Assembly: GCF_000721175.1 (NCBI RefSeq)
Contig: NZ_JOEZ01000016.1
Span: 124,001-188,000 of the forward strand
Direction: 5' to 3'
DNA: 64,000 bases
Origin: Streptomyces anulatus
GTDB taxonomy: Bacteria > Actinomycetota > Actinomycetes > Streptomycetales > Streptomycetaceae
In this document: positions 8,919 to 18,862 of the stretch, piece after piece
Layout: each line of letters begins with the position of its first letter
Position numbering within the stretch: position 1 is the first letter of the stretch
The notes under the pieces: model-generated
What the model was told of the DNA's origin: nothing
Database searches by the model: none
The model's input: only the letters and a program-made list of their open reading frames with translations
Program-made: the position numbers and the translations under genes

Positions 8919-9233
8919 CGGAACACCGCCCCGTACGACGACGCGGCCGCCGCGGTCCTCGGCCTGCGCCCGGACATCCGGCAGAACCGCCTGGTCGCCT
9001 TCACCGGCCCCGTCCACCGCACACGCACCGGGCGGAGTCGGGACGCGCTCGCCCCGCAGGTGGGGGCCCAGTTCCGGGCCGCCTGTTCGGACTCCCCGGA
9101 GGACGACCCCGCCCGGCCGGACCTGGCGATCGTGCTGCACACCCCGCTGCCCGGCACCGGCTGCGAGGCCGGACTCCAGTGGCTCGCCTCGCCCGAGGGG
9201 CGGCGCGGCTCGATGTGTCCGGGGCCGGGGTGA
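8919..9233 (+). pseudogene. Coding-like remnant without start (unidentified)
   Basis: One frame from 8919 to TGA near 9233 has a protein-like composition with typical Streptomyces codon bias (it begins PYDDAAAAVLGLRPD and ends around AIVLHTPLPGTGCEAGLQWL), but it follows directly on an in-frame stop, lacks a plausible start and ribosome-binding site, and matches no family I recognise. It is most likely the remains of a gene lost from the interval between the MmcQ-like gene and the next gene. Confidence 0.35.
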
Positions 9234-9310
9234 GTGGTCCCGCACGACAGGGCGCTCCCGGTTCCGGGGTGACCTGCGCGGGCCCGGGGCCGGCTTCGTA
9301 TGCTCGTGCC

Positions 9311-9664
9311 ATGACCGACACCACCGACCTCGACGCCGAGGACCGCAAGATCGTCACCCTGGCGCGCAGCGCCCGTGCCCGCAACGGGGTGCCCGAGGGC
9401 GCGGCCGTACGCGACGAGACGGGACGTACGTATGCCGCGGGCACGGTGGCGCTGGAGTCGCTGAAGCTCAGCGCCCTGCAGACCGCCGTCGCCATGGCGG
9501 TGGCCAGCGGCGCCACGTCGCTGGAGGCGGCAGCGGTCGTCTCCGCCGCCGAGACGCCCTCCGACGACGACCGGGCCGCGGTGCGGGACCTGGGCGGACC
9601 GGACACCCCGGTGCTGCTCGCGGGCCCGGACGGCGCGCTGCGGGTCCGCGTCACGGCGGGCTGA
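9311..9664 (+). CDS. Cytidine-deaminase-like protein lacking zinc-binding motifs
   Basis: A 117-residue protein. The start ATG 9311 gives MTDTTDLDAEDRKIVTLARS; a longer frame upstream is not credible. It aligns by eye with actinobacterial proteins annotated as cytidine deaminase that sit beside era: LARSARARNGVPEGAAVRDETGRTYAAGTVALESLKLSALQTAVAMAVASGA keeps the family's N-terminal sheet and helix pattern. There is no HAE/CAE motif and no PCxxC motif, in fact no cysteine at all, so it cannot bind the catalytic zinc in the normal way. A structural, regulatory or binding role is more likely than deamination. It is flanked on both sides by gene remnants. Confidence 0.75.
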   Translation: MTDTTDLDAEDRKIVTLARSARARNGVPEGAAVRDETGRTYAAGTVALESLKLSALQTAVAMAVASGATSLEAAAVVSAAETPSDDDRAAVRDLGGPDTPVLLAGPDGALRVRVTAG

Positions 9665-9691
9665 GCGGGTCCGCCCTGCGCGCCGGGGGCC

Positions 9692-9952
9692 TCTTCGGCC
9701 CGGACCCTGCTGGAGCGCGGCCCGACGAAGCTGCTGCCCCGCCAGGTCCGGCTGACCGAGACCTGGGACGGCGCACCGCGGCTGGACCGGCCCGAGGTCG
9801 AACTCACCGCCACCGCGGAGGGCACCCGCCAGTCCTCGGCCGTGACGTTCCTGGCCGTGCCGTGGCTCGTGGCGGGGCTGCTCGCCGTGCTCGTCTCGGC
9901 CGGAACGGGCCTGTGGGTACGGGCCCGCCGACGCCGTACGGGGCGTCCATGA
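9692..9952 (+). pseudogene. C-terminal remnant of a membrane-anchored protein
   Basis: The frame continues from the preceding gene's stop and becomes protein-like from about 9700 (TLLERGPTKLLPRQVRLTET), ending in a single hydrophobic segment (FLAVPWLVAGLLAVLVSAG) and an arginine-rich tail before TGA 9950-9952. This is the architecture of the C-terminus of a single-pass extracellular protein (beta-rich domain, membrane anchor, positive stop-transfer). No start codon or N-terminal part is present, so it is probably a decayed gene left between the deaminase-like gene and era. Confidence 0.4.
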
Positions 9953-10010
9953 GGCGCCGCACCCGGCCCACTGTGCGGCGGCGCCGCCGGGATCGGGGAG
10001 AATGGTCGCC

Positions 10011-10976
10011 ATGAGCGCTCGACCGAACCAAGAATCCGCTGCCCCGCAAGCGGAGACCACCTCCCCCCACCGGGCAGGCTTCGCCTGCTTCGTGGGCCGC
10101 CCCAACGCAGGCAAGTCCACCCTCACGAACGCTCTCGTCGGTCAGAAGGTGGCGATCACCTCCAACCGCCCCCAGACCACCCGGCACACGGTGCGCGGCA
10201 TCGTGCACCGTGCCGACGCGCAGCTGATCCTGGTCGACACCCCCGGCCTCCACAAGCCGCGCACGCTGCTGGGCGAGCGGCTCAACGACGTCGTGCGGAC
10301 GACCTGGGCCGAGGTCGACGTCATCGGCTTCTGCCTGCCCGCCGACCAGAAGCTCGGCCCCGGCGACAAGTACATCGTCAAGGAGCTCGCGGGGATCAAG
10401 AAGACCCCCAAGATCGCCATCATCACCAAGACCGACCTGGTCGAGTCCAAGGCGCTGGCCGAACAGCTCCTCGCCGTCTCCGCTCTCGCCGACGAGCTCG
10501 GCTTCGAGTGGGCCGAGATCATTCCGGTCTCGGCGGTCAAGGACCAGCAGGTGGGCCTGCTCGCCGACCTCATCGCCCCGCTGCTTCCCGAGAGCCCGCC
10601 GCTCTACCCGGAGGGCGACCTCACGGACGAGCCGGAGATGGTCATGGTCGCGGAGCTGATCCGCGAGGCCGCGCTGGAGGGCGTACGCGACGAGTTGCCG
10701 CACTCCATCGCGGTCGTCGTCGAGGAGATGCTGCCGCGCACGGACCGTCCGGCGGACAAGCCGCTGCTGGACATCCACGCCAACGTCTACATCGAGCGCC
10801 CCAGCCAGAAGGGCATCATCATCGGCCCGAAGGGCCAGCGTCTGAAGGACGTCGGCACCAAGTCCCGCAAGCACATCGAGGCCCTGCTCGGCACGCCGGT
10901 CTTCCTGGACCTGCATGTGAAGGTCGCCAAGGACTGGCAGCGAGACCCGAAGCAGCTGCGCAAGCTCGGGTTCTGA
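10011..10976 (+). CDS. era: GTPase Era
   Basis: A 321-residue Era GTPase, which binds 16S rRNA and is needed for 30S subunit assembly. The G domain shows G1 GRPNAGKST, G3 DTPGLH, G4 TKTD and G5 SAVK; the C-terminal KH domain contains IIIGPKGQRLKDVGTKSRKHIE. ATG 10011 was chosen over ATG 10002 because the GGGGAG at 9995-10000 is ten bases from the former and only one from the latter. It closes the RNA-maintenance block and is convergent with the emfourin gene. Confidence 0.96.
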   Translation: MSARPNQESAAPQAETTSPHRAGFACFVGRPNAGKSTLTNALVGQKVAITSNRPQTTRHTVRGIVHRADAQLILVDTPGLHKPRTLLGERLNDVVRTTWAEVDVIGFCLPADQKLGPGDKYIVKELAGIKKTPKIAIITKTDLVESKALAEQLLAVSALADELGFEWAEIIPVSAVKDQQVGLLADLIAPLLPESPPLYPEGDLTDEPEMVMVAELIREAALEGVRDELPHSIAVVVEEMLPRTDRPADKPLLDIHANVYIERPSQKGIIIGPKGQRLKDVGTKSRKHIEALLGTPVFLDLHVKVAKDWQRDPKQLRKLGF

Positions 10977-11071
10977 GCCGGGGCCGAAGGGTGCGAGTGC
11001 GGCCGTGAGGACGGTCTCCGAAGCAGTTGTGCGAGCCGGGCTTCCGGCTTCCGAGCGCGTCCGGCACAGGA

Positions 11072-11112
11072 GCTGATCTCACGCACCCTCCTTGAGGACG
11101 CGTGAGATCAGC
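11072..11112. terminator. Inverted repeat between era and emfourin genes
   Basis: Perfect 13-base arms (GCTGATCTCACGC and its complement) with a 15-base loop lie between the convergent era and emfourin genes. The repeat overlaps the last codons of the emfourin gene. It can act as a terminator for either direction, although no T-run follows. Confidence 0.5.
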
Positions 11113-11345
11113 GTGCGCTGCGCCCCGGTCAGATCGGGGTCGGCGCAGTACACGGTGCGGTCCCCGACCGTGATCGCGTACCGGAAGCCGTCCGGCACTC
11201 CCGTCGGCGGAGCGCTCCCGGCGGAGCCGAGCGCCTCCTCGGCGAGCGAGCGCCACTCCGCGGCGTCCGCCCGGCCCTCGGTGTCGACCTCACGGCGGCG
11301 GGCGATGCCGGCGAAGCCGCCGGTCCGGCTGACCTGAATACGCAT
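11079..11345 (-). CDS. Emfourin, protealysin-type protease inhibitor
   Basis: An 88-residue protein starting MRIQVSRTGGFAGIARR, the recognisable start of emfourin-like proteins. These are small inhibitors encoded next to protealysin-like M4 metalloproteases and bind them in the cytoplasm. The remainder (EWRSLAEEALGS, DGFRYAITVGDRTVYCADPDLTGAQRTLISRVL) fits the family. The gene lies downstream of the M4 protease on the same strand, but a 162-base repeat element (11394-11555) sits in the gap, so cotranscription may have been altered. Its 3' end is inside an inverted repeat. Confidence 0.85.
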   Translation of the reverse strand: MRIQVSRTGGFAGIARRREVDTEGRADAAEWRSLAEEALGSAGSAPPTGVPDGFRYAITVGDRTVYCADPDLTGAQRTLISRVLKEGA

Positions 11346-11393
11346 GACTCCTGTCTACCGGGGGCCGTACGCGCACTCAACCCCGCCTCCTTG

Positions 11394-11555
11394 GAGCCTG
11401 TCGGGTGACCTCTGACCGGGCGGCCATCCCTGGCACGCACGCTTCCGGCGTGGCCGACACGCCCTGATGGCTCCGCTACGAGGACCTCTCGGCGCCTGGG
11501 AACCGCACGCACCGGACCGCGTCCGCTTTCCGGTCGAAGGCCACCCGACAGGCTC
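11394..11555. repeat. Dispersed repeat with 14-bp terminal inverted repeats, copy 1
   Basis: A 162-base element bounded by GAGCCTGTCGGGTG at the left and its exact reverse complement at the right. It is closely similar over its whole length to the element at 31948-32110 (shared internal stretches include GGCACGCACGCTTCCGGCGT and GACCTCTCGGCGCCTGGGAA). It carries no gene. Size, termini and position between genes resemble a miniature inverted-repeat element. It sits between the protease gene and its inhibitor gene. Confidence 0.8.
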
Positions 11556-11568
11556 TCGGCGGGCCGGG

Positions 11569-12645
11569 TCACGCGCGGGTCGGAACGCCAACCTCCGACC
11601 AGGCCTTGAGGACCGCCTCCCGCTCGTCGCGCTCGCCGAAGCGGTTGCCCGCCGCCGCGACCGTCAGCCGGGCGAACTCCGCGAAGTCCGCGTTCGCCGT
11701 CAGTTCGCCGCCGGTCAGCACGTCGAACCAGATCTGCCCGGCGCGCTCCCAGGAGTTGCCGCCCAGCGCGGTGGCCAGGAGGTAGAACGCGCGGTTGGGG
11801 ATGCCGGAGTTGAGGTGGACCCCGCCGTTGTCCTCCTCCGTCTCGATGTAGTCGTCCATGGAACCCGGCTGCGGGTCCTTGCCGAGGACGTCGTCGTCGT
11901 ACGCCGTGCCCGGGGCCTTCATCGAGCGCAGCGCGTCCCCGTTGACCCGGGGCGCCAGGAGCCCGGCCCCGATCAGCCAGTCGGCCTGCTCCGCGCTCTG
12001 GCCGAGCGAGTACTGCTTGACCAGCGAGCCGATGACGTCGGACACGGACTCGTTGAGCGCGCCGGACTGGCCCTCGTAACGGAGGTTGGCGGTGTACTGC
12101 GTCAGGCCGTGGGCCAGCTCGTGGGCGATCACGTCGACCGCGACGGTGAAGTCGAGGAAGATCTCGCCGTCGCCGTCCCCGAAGACCATCTGCTCGCCGT
12201 CGAAGAACGCGTTGTTGTACTCCTCGCCGTAGTGCACGGAGCCGGTCAGCGGCAGGCCCCTGCCGTCGATCGAGCTGCGCCCGTACGCCGAGAGCAGCAG
12301 ATCGAAGGTGGCGCCGAGACCGGCGTACGCACGGTTGACGCTGGCGTCCGAGGTCGGCTTGTCGCCCTCGTCGCGGACCTGGCGGCCGGGCAGGGTGGTG
12401 CCGTTCTCGCAGTCGTACAGGGTGCGGTGGGGCTTGGTGGGGACCGCGCCGATGCCGGGCGTGACCGGGGCGGCGGCGAGCGCCGTCAGCCGGCGGCGGT
12501 TGCGGCGCAGCCCGTCGGCCTCCAGGGTGCGGCGGGCCGGATCCGCGAGCCGGGCGTCGGCGGACCGCGACAGGTGATCGAGGACGTGGGGCGGAACGAT
12601 GGTGCAGAAGACGGGATGGAGCTCGCCGTCGGTTCGAAGGTGCAT
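11569..12645 (-). CDS. M4-family metallopeptidase, protealysin-like
   Basis: A thermolysin-family zinc protease of about 358 residues. No signal peptide is visible; the protein begins with a short protealysin-type propeptide (VFCTIVPPHVLDHL). The zinc motif HELAHGLTQY and the third ligand in GALNESVSDVIGS are intact, and the active-site region DNGGVHLNSGIPNRAFYLL is present. Short propeptide and absence of a secretion signal match the protealysin subfamily, which pairs with emfourin. The start at 12645 (MHLRTDGE) is a choice among in-frame ATGs at 12645, 12669 and 12720; none has an ideal ribosome-binding site. It is divergent from leuA. Confidence 0.88.
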   Translation of the reverse strand: MHLRTDGELHPVFCTIVPPHVLDHLSRSADARLADPARRTLEADGLRRNRRRLTALAAAPVTPGIGAVPTKPHRTLYDCENGTTLPGRQVRDEGDKPTSDASVNRAYAGLGATFDLLLSAYGRSSIDGRGLPLTGSVHYGEEYNNAFFDGEQMVFGDGDGEIFLDFTVAVDVIAHELAHGLTQYTANLRYEGQSGALNESVSDVIGSLVKQYSLGQSAEQADWLIGAGLLAPRVNGDALRSMKAPGTAYDDDVLGKDPQPGSMDDYIETEEDNGGVHLNSGIPNRAFYLLATALGGNSWERAGQIWFDVLTGGELTANADFAEFARLTVAAAGNRFGERDEREAVLKAWSEVGVPTRA

Positions 12646-12802
12646 GAAACGACTGTGGCACTCCGTCATGGCTCTGTCACCGATTGCGACGATGATTGAC
12701 GAAATGGAGTGATGAGTCACTGTTTACACCTCATCGATGCCCGGTCCCGCATACTGATACGGACCGGCACCACGGGCCACACTCGGTTACGCTCGTCGCA
12801 TC

Positions 12803-12850
12803 ATGCGTTTCGGGCTGCTTCTCCTTAGCTGCCGCGGCGAGGGCCTGTAG
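12803..12850 (+). CDS. leuA leader peptide
   Basis: A 15-codon reading frame (MRFGLLLLSCRGEGL) with five Leu codons, four consecutive (CTG CTT CTC CTT), placed 84 bases upstream of leuA. Such leucine-rich leaders are used for attenuation of leucine biosynthesis: ribosome stalling at Leu codons when charged tRNA-Leu is short changes the downstream RNA fold. The use of CTT, otherwise rare in this genome, strengthens the case for a stalling function. Confidence 0.8.
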   Translation: MRFGLLLLSCRGEGL

Positions 12851-14731
<1,881 letters not shown>

Positions 14732-14757
14732 CCCGTCCGGGGCCTCCTCGGCCTCCT

Positions 14758-14860
14758 GGGGCGTGTTTCGAAAGTCCCGCCTGCTCGGCGACGCCTGGCA
14801 CGCACGCTCGCCGCGTTGTCGGGATCACCCCGATACATCCAGTATCGGGGCGACCCTGCG
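14758..14860. repeat. Dispersed hairpin repeat, copy A
   Basis: An intergenic element of about 100 bases after leuA. Its right part, beginning CGCCGCGTTGTCGG, folds into a hairpin with arms CCCCGATAC (14828-14836) and GTATCGGGG (14842-14850) around the loop ATCCA. A related element at 61559-61655 keeps the same CGCCGCGTTGTCGG and ATCCA loop but a different arm sequence. It contains no gene, and the hairpin may also serve as a leuA terminator. Confidence 0.7.
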
Positions 14861-14923
14861 CATGTGGCTAACATCACGTCCAACACACGGCAATGTTGCC
14901 GGAGCGTCACGGAGGTGTGCGAC

Positions 14924-15628
14924 GTGCGGTCAGCCAAAGGACAACGCGCTCTGAGGCCGGTCCTCTGCGGCGTTCGCACCATCTGGGACGCCGTCGGCGA
15001 CGGCGCCTTCTTCTGCCCCGGCTGCGGGGGAGACCGCAACTACCGCCGGCTCACCGGCCGCCGCCGCCTCACCGTCCTCGGCGTCCCCCTGGTCCGCCGG
15101 GGCGAGACCGAGCCCGTCGTCGAGTGCGCCGCCTGCCGCGCCCGCTACGCCCCCGAGGCCCTGGACCACCCCACCACCACCCGGTTCTCCGCGATGCTCC
15201 GCGAGGCCGTCCACACCGTCACCCTGGCCGTCCTCGCCGCCGGGGGTACCACCTCCCGCACGGTCCTGGAGGCCGCCGTCGCCACCGTGCGCGACGCCGG
15301 GCTCGACGACTGCACCCAGGAGCAGCTGTTCACCGTCGTGGAGGTGCTGGCCGCCGACACCGGACGGGGCTCCGGCACCGACCCGGCCGCCGAGGCCTGC
15401 GGCCCGACCCTCGCCATCGAGCTGCACGAGGTGCTGGCCCCGCTCGCCCCGCACCTGGCCGCCGCAGGCCGCGAGTCCGTCCTCCTCCAGGGCGCCAGGA
15501 TCGCGCTGGCCGACGGGCCCTACTGCGCCGCCGAGCGCCAGGTGCTGACCACGGTCGGCAGCGCCCTCCGGCTTCCCGCCGACGACACCGCCCGCCTGCT
15601 GGCGGCGGCCGCCCGTACGCCCTCGTAG
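14924..15628 (+). CDS. TerB-family protein with N-terminal zinc-ribbon-like motif
   Basis: A 234-residue protein beginning at GTG 14924, with GGAGG eight bases upstream. The N-terminal part has two CxxC motifs (FFCPGCGGDRNYRR and ECAACRARY), which look like a zinc ribbon, and the C-terminal 150 residues are helical with a TerB-like pattern (MLREAVHTVTLAVLAAGG, LLQGARIALADGPYCAAERQVL). TerB domains are named from tellurite-resistance operons but occur widely in stress or membrane-associated systems; the function here is unknown. It stands between leuA and recO, downstream of a hairpin repeat. Confidence 0.75.
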   Translation: MRSAKGQRALRPVLCGVRTIWDAVGDGAFFCPGCGGDRNYRRLTGRRRLTVLGVPLVRRGETEPVVECAACRARYAPEALDHPTTTRFSAMLREAVHTVTLAVLAAGGTTSRTVLEAAVATVRDAGLDDCTQEQLFTVVEVLAADTGRGSGTDPAAEACGPTLAIELHEVLAPLAPHLAAAGRESVLLQGARIALADGPYCAAERQVLTTVGSALRLPADDTARLLAAAARTPS

Positions 15629-15682
15629 AACCGGACGGCCCAGGGCCCCCGCCACCGGCTCCCGGTGGGCGACAATGGGCCC

Positions 15683-16429
15683 ATGAGCTTGTTCCGGGAC
15701 GACGGCATCGTGCTGCGTACGCAGAAACTGGGCGAGGCCGACCGGATCATCACGATCCTGACCCGCGGCCACGGCCGGGTGCGGGCCGTCGCCCGCGGGG
15801 TGCGCCGCACCAAGTCCAAGTTCGGCGCCCGCCTGGAGCCCTTCTCCCACGTCGACGTGCAGTTCTTCGCGCGCGGCAGCGAGCTGGTCGGCCGCGGGCT
15901 GCCGCTCTGCACCCAGAGCGAGACGATCGCGCCCTACGGCGGTGGCATCGTCGCCGACTACGCCCGCTACACCGCGGGCACCGCGATGCTGGAGACCGCC
16001 GAGCGGTTCACCGACCACGAGGGCGAGCCGGCCGTCCAGCAGTATCTGCTCCTCGTCGGCGGCCTGCGCACCCTCGCCCGGGGCGAGCACGCCCCCCACC
16101 TGATCCTGGACGCGTTCCTGCTGCGCTCGCTCGCGGTCAACGGGTACGCGCCCAGCTTCGAGGACTGCGCCAAGTGCGGAATGCCCGGTCCGAACCGGTT
16201 CTTCTCCGTCGCGGCGGGGGGCGTCATATGCGGTGACTGCCGGGTCCCCGGCAGCGTCGTACCCTCGGCACAGGCCCTGGCCCTGCTGAGCGCGCTGCTC
16301 AGCGGCGACTGGGCGACGGCGGACGCGTGCGAGGCGCGTCATGTCAGGGAGGGGAGCGGGCTGGTGTCCGCCTATCTGCACTGGCATCTGGAGCGCGGGC
16401 TGCGCTCGCTGCGGTACGTGGAGAAGTGA
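15683..16429 (+). CDS. recO: DNA repair protein RecO
   Basis: A 248-residue RecO, the mediator that loads RecA onto SSB-coated single strands in RecFOR repair. The OB-fold N-terminus (MSLFRDDGIVLRTQKLGEAD, ITILTRGHGRVRAVARGVRR) and the zinc-binding CAKCG...CGDC motif in the C-terminal half are present. ATG 15683 is used since the RecO fold starts there. It precedes uppS, the usual recO-uppS pairing in actinobacteria. The final codons are partly duplicated downstream. Confidence 0.95.
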   Translation: MSLFRDDGIVLRTQKLGEADRIITILTRGHGRVRAVARGVRRTKSKFGARLEPFSHVDVQFFARGSELVGRGLPLCTQSETIAPYGGGIVADYARYTAGTAMLETAERFTDHEGEPAVQQYLLLVGGLRTLARGEHAPHLILDAFLLRSLAVNGYAPSFEDCAKCGMPGPNRFFSVAAGGVICGDCRVPGSVVPSAQALALLSALLSGDWATADACEARHVREGSGLVSAYLHWHLERGLRSLRYVEK

Positions 16430-16471
16430 CGCGGTGCGTCGGGCAGACGACGCGGTGCGTGGAGAAGTGAC
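16411..16471 (+). repeat. Partial tandem duplication of the recO 3' end
   Basis: Twenty bases spanning the last recO codons and stop (16411-16430) recur at 16452-16471 with one mismatch, a 41-base period. The duplicate ends before uppS and leaves a second in-phase copy of the recO stop context in the 5' leader of uppS. Confidence 0.6.
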
Positions 16472-16491
16472 ACAGGGAGACTGAGAAGCTC

Positions 16492-17355
16492 ATGGCAGTA
16501 CGCGGGATCCTCGGCGGCCGTAACCGGCGCACGTACAAGACCCCCGAGCCGCACCCCTCGGGCGCGACGCCTCCGAAGATCCCCGGCGAGCTGGTGCCCC
16601 AGCACGTCGCCGTCGTGATGGACGGCAACGGCCGCTGGGCCAAGGAGCGGGGTCTGCCCCGCACCGAGGGCCACAAGGTCGGTGAGGGCGTCGTCATGGA
16701 CGTTCTCAAGGGCTGTATCGAGATGGGCGTGAAGAACCTCTCGCTCTACGCCTTCTCCACGGAGAACTGGAAGCGCTCGCCGGACGAGGTGAAGTTCCTG
16801 ATGAACTTCAACCGCGACGTGATCCGCCGCCGCCGCGACGAGATGGACGAGCTCGGCATCCGCATCCGCTGGGTGGGCCGCATGCCCAAGCTGTGGAAGT
16901 CCGTCGTCCAGGAGCTCCAGGTCGCCCAGGAGCAGACCAAGGACAACGACAAGATGACGCTGTACTTCTGCGTCAACTACGGCGGCCGCGCCGAGATCGC
17001 GGACGCCGCCCAGCGCATCGCCCAGGACGTGGCGGCCGGGAAGCTCGACCCCTCCAAGGTCAACGAGAAGACCTTCGCGAAGTACACGTACTACCCGGAC
17101 ATGCCGGACGTGGACCTCTTCGTGCGCCCCAGCGGCGAGCAGCGCACCTCGAACTACCTGATCTGGCAGAGCGCCTACGCCGAGATGGTCTTCCAGGACG
17201 TTCTCTGGCCGGATTTCGACCGTCGGGACCTGTGGCGGGCCTGCCTGGAGTACGCCCAGCGCGACCGCCGCTTCGGCGGGGCGGAGGCGGTGGAGGCGGC
17301 GAAGGCCGCGAAGGCCGCGAAGGCCGCGGAGTCCGCGGAGTCCGCCGAGAAGTGA
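16492..17355 (+). CDS. uppS: Isoprenyl transferase (undecaprenyl diphosphate synthase family)
   Basis: A 287-residue cis-prenyltransferase that builds polyprenyl diphosphate carriers for cell-wall synthesis. Catalytic [12 protein letters not shown] with the essential Asp, [22 protein letters not shown] and the C-terminal [20 protein letters not shown] are all present. The extreme C-terminus is a low-complexity Ala/Lys then Ala/Glu/Ser tail ([19 protein letters not shown]), coded by short tandem repeats that may vary between strains. The gene follows recO and ends at a strong bidirectional hairpin. Confidence 0.95.
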   Translation: MAVRGILGGRNRRTYKTPEPHPSGATPPKIPGELVPQHVAVVMDGNGRWAKERGLPRTEGHKVGEGVVMDVLKGCIEMGVKNLSLYAFSTENWKRSPDEVKFLMNFNRDVIRRRRDEMDELGIRIRWVGRMPKLWKSVVQELQVAQEQTKDNDKMTLYFCVNYGGRAEIADAAQRIAQDVAAGKLDPSKVNEKTFAKYTYYPDMPDVDLFVRPSGEQRTSNYLIWQSAYAEMVFQDVLWPDFDRRDLWRACLEYAQRDRRFGGAEAVEAAKAAKAAKAAESAESAEK

Positions 17356-17374
17356 CGCGACACGTGATGTGAAA

Positions 17375-17413
17375 GAGGCGGGCCCGGGACGTTGAACGTC
17401 CCGGGCCCGCCTC
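17375..17413. terminator. Bidirectional terminator between uppS and zur
   Basis: Perfect 18-base inverted repeat (arm beginning GAGGCGGGCCCGGGACGT) with a three-base loop, followed on the plus strand by a TCTTCTCGTT tract. It lies between the convergent uppS and zur genes and should stop transcription from both. Confidence 0.9.
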
Positions 17414-17423
17414 TTCTCGTTCG

Positions 17424-17858
17424 TTACGCCTTGCTCGCGGCGCACTCCGCGCAGGTGCCGAAGATCTCGACGGTGTGCGCGACGTTCACGTAGCCGTGCT
17501 GGGCGGCGATCATCTCGGCCCACTGTTCGACCGCCGGCCCCTCGACCTCCACCGCCTTGCCGCAGAGCCGGCAGACCAGGTGGTGGTGATGATCACCGGT
17601 CGAGCACCGCCGGTAGACGGCCTCGCCCTCGGTGGTGCGCAGCACGTCGACCTCACCCGCGTCGGCGAGGGACTGCAGGGTCCGGTAGACCGTGGTCAGG
17701 CCCACGGAGTCGCCGCGGTGCTTGAGGACGTCGTGCAGCTCCTGGGCGCTGCGGAACTCGTCGACCTCGTCGAGCGCCGCTGCCACCGCGGCGCGCTGCC
17801 GGGTGGACCGGCCGCGTACCGGGGCTGCGTTCGTGCCACTGATCGGCGCCGTGGCCAC
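17424..17858 (-). CDS. zur: Fur-family zinc-uptake regulator Zur
   Basis: A 144-residue Fur-family repressor. GTG 17858 is chosen because GAGGAGG lies five bases upstream; longer starts lack such a site. The winged-helix part contains RSTRQRAAVAAALDEVDEF and SVGLTTVYRTLQSLADAG; metal sites are seen in HHHHLVCRLCGK and in the C-terminal CAECAA pair. It sits beside znuABC on the same strand, so zinc is the probable metal. Zur with bound zinc represses znuABC, and matching boxes are seen upstream of znuA. Confidence 0.92.
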   Translation of the reverse strand: MATAPISGTNAAPVRGRSTRQRAAVAAALDEVDEFRSAQELHDVLKHRGDSVGLTTVYRTLQSLADAGEVDVLRTTEGEAVYRRCSTGDHHHHLVCRLCGKAVEVEGPAVEQWAEMIAAQHGYVNVAHTVEIFGTCAECAASKA

Positions 17859-17962
17859 AGCTGCCTCCTCGTGTCGCCCGTACATGTGTCGGGCCATTGT
17901 GCCAGCCCGGCCGGGTGCCGCCGGCGAACACGTACGGTGCGACGCCGTCCCACGCACGGCCG

Positions 17963-18862
17963 TCACACGCGTACGTCGTCCTCGTCCCGGCGGGCCGCGG
18001 GTACTTCCAGGGTGCACTCGGCCCCCTTCGCCTCGCTCGCCCGCGCCCGGCGTCGCGCGAGCGGAGCGGCCAGCACGGTCAGCGCGACGAACACCGCGAT
18101 GGCCAGCAGCACGATCGTCGCGCCGGGCGGAACGTCCTCGTAGTACGAGGTCACGGTGCCGGTGAGGGTCACGGCCGTGCCGATCACCACGGCCAGCACG
18201 AAGGTGACCCTGAAGGACTTGGTGATCTGCTGCGCCGCCGCCACGGGCACCACCATCAGCGCGCTGACCAGCAGCAGGCCGACGACCCTCATCGCGACGG
18301 TCACGGTCACGGCGGCGGTCACCGCGATCAGCAGGTTCAGTACCCGGACCGGCAGCCCGGACACCCGGGCGAACTCCTCGTCCTGGCTGACGGCGAACAG
18401 CTGCCGTCGCAGCCCCACCGTGACCAGCACCACGAAGGCGGCCAGCACGCAGATCGCGATGACGTCCGACTCGGAGACCGTGGCGAGCGAGCCGAAGAGG
18501 TACGACGTCAGGTTCGCGTTGGAACCCGTGTCGGACAGGTTGATCAGCATGACGCCGCCCGCCATGCCGCCGTAGAAGAGCATCGCCAGGGCGAGGTCGC
18601 CGCGGGTGTGTCCGTACCAGCGGATCAGCTCCATCACGACCGCGCCGGCCACCGCGACGGCGGTGGCCATCCAGACCGGGCTGGTGGAGAGCAGGAAGCC
18701 GAGGCCGACGCCGGTCATCGCGATGTGCCCGATGCCGTCGCCCATCAGGGCCTGCCGGCGCTGCACCAGGTAGATGCCGATGGCGGGCGCGGTGATGCCG
18801 ACCAGGACGGCCGCGATGAGCGCCCGCTGCATGAAGGGAGGGTTCAGGAATTCCAGCATCAT
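17963..18862 (-). CDS. znuB: Zinc ABC transporter permease
   Basis: A 299-residue ABC-3 family membrane protein with eight to nine hydrophobic segments, starting MMLEFLNPPFMQRALIAAVL. Typical features include QALMGDGIGHIAMTGVGLGF and the LLVSALMVVPVAAAQQ segment near residue 210, where the family contacts the ATPase. Its ATG overlaps the znuC stop by one base (TGATG). The cytoplasmic tail is Arg/Glu-rich. It forms the channel for zinc delivered by ZnuA. Confidence 0.9.
   Translation of the reverse strand: MMLEFLNPPFMQRALIAAVLVGITAPAIGIYLVQRRQALMGDGIGHIAMTGVGLGFLLSTSPVWMATAVAVAGAVVMELIRWYGHTRGDLALAMLFYGGMAGGVMLINLSDTGSNANLTSYLFGSLATVSESDVIAICVLAAFVVLVTVGLRRQLFAVSQDEEFARVSGLPVRVLNLLIAVTAAVTVTVAMRVVGLLLVSALMVVPVAAAQQITKSFRVTFVLAVVIGTAVTLTGTVTSYYEDVPPGATIVLLAIAVFVALTVLAAPLARRRARASEAKGAECTLEVPAARRDEDDVRV

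Noticed and set aside
12647..12802. A sigma-70-like promoter before the leuA leader (TTTACA and CATACT)
   Set aside because: The spacing of 21 bases is too long and no alternative pair was convincing, so no promoter was called.
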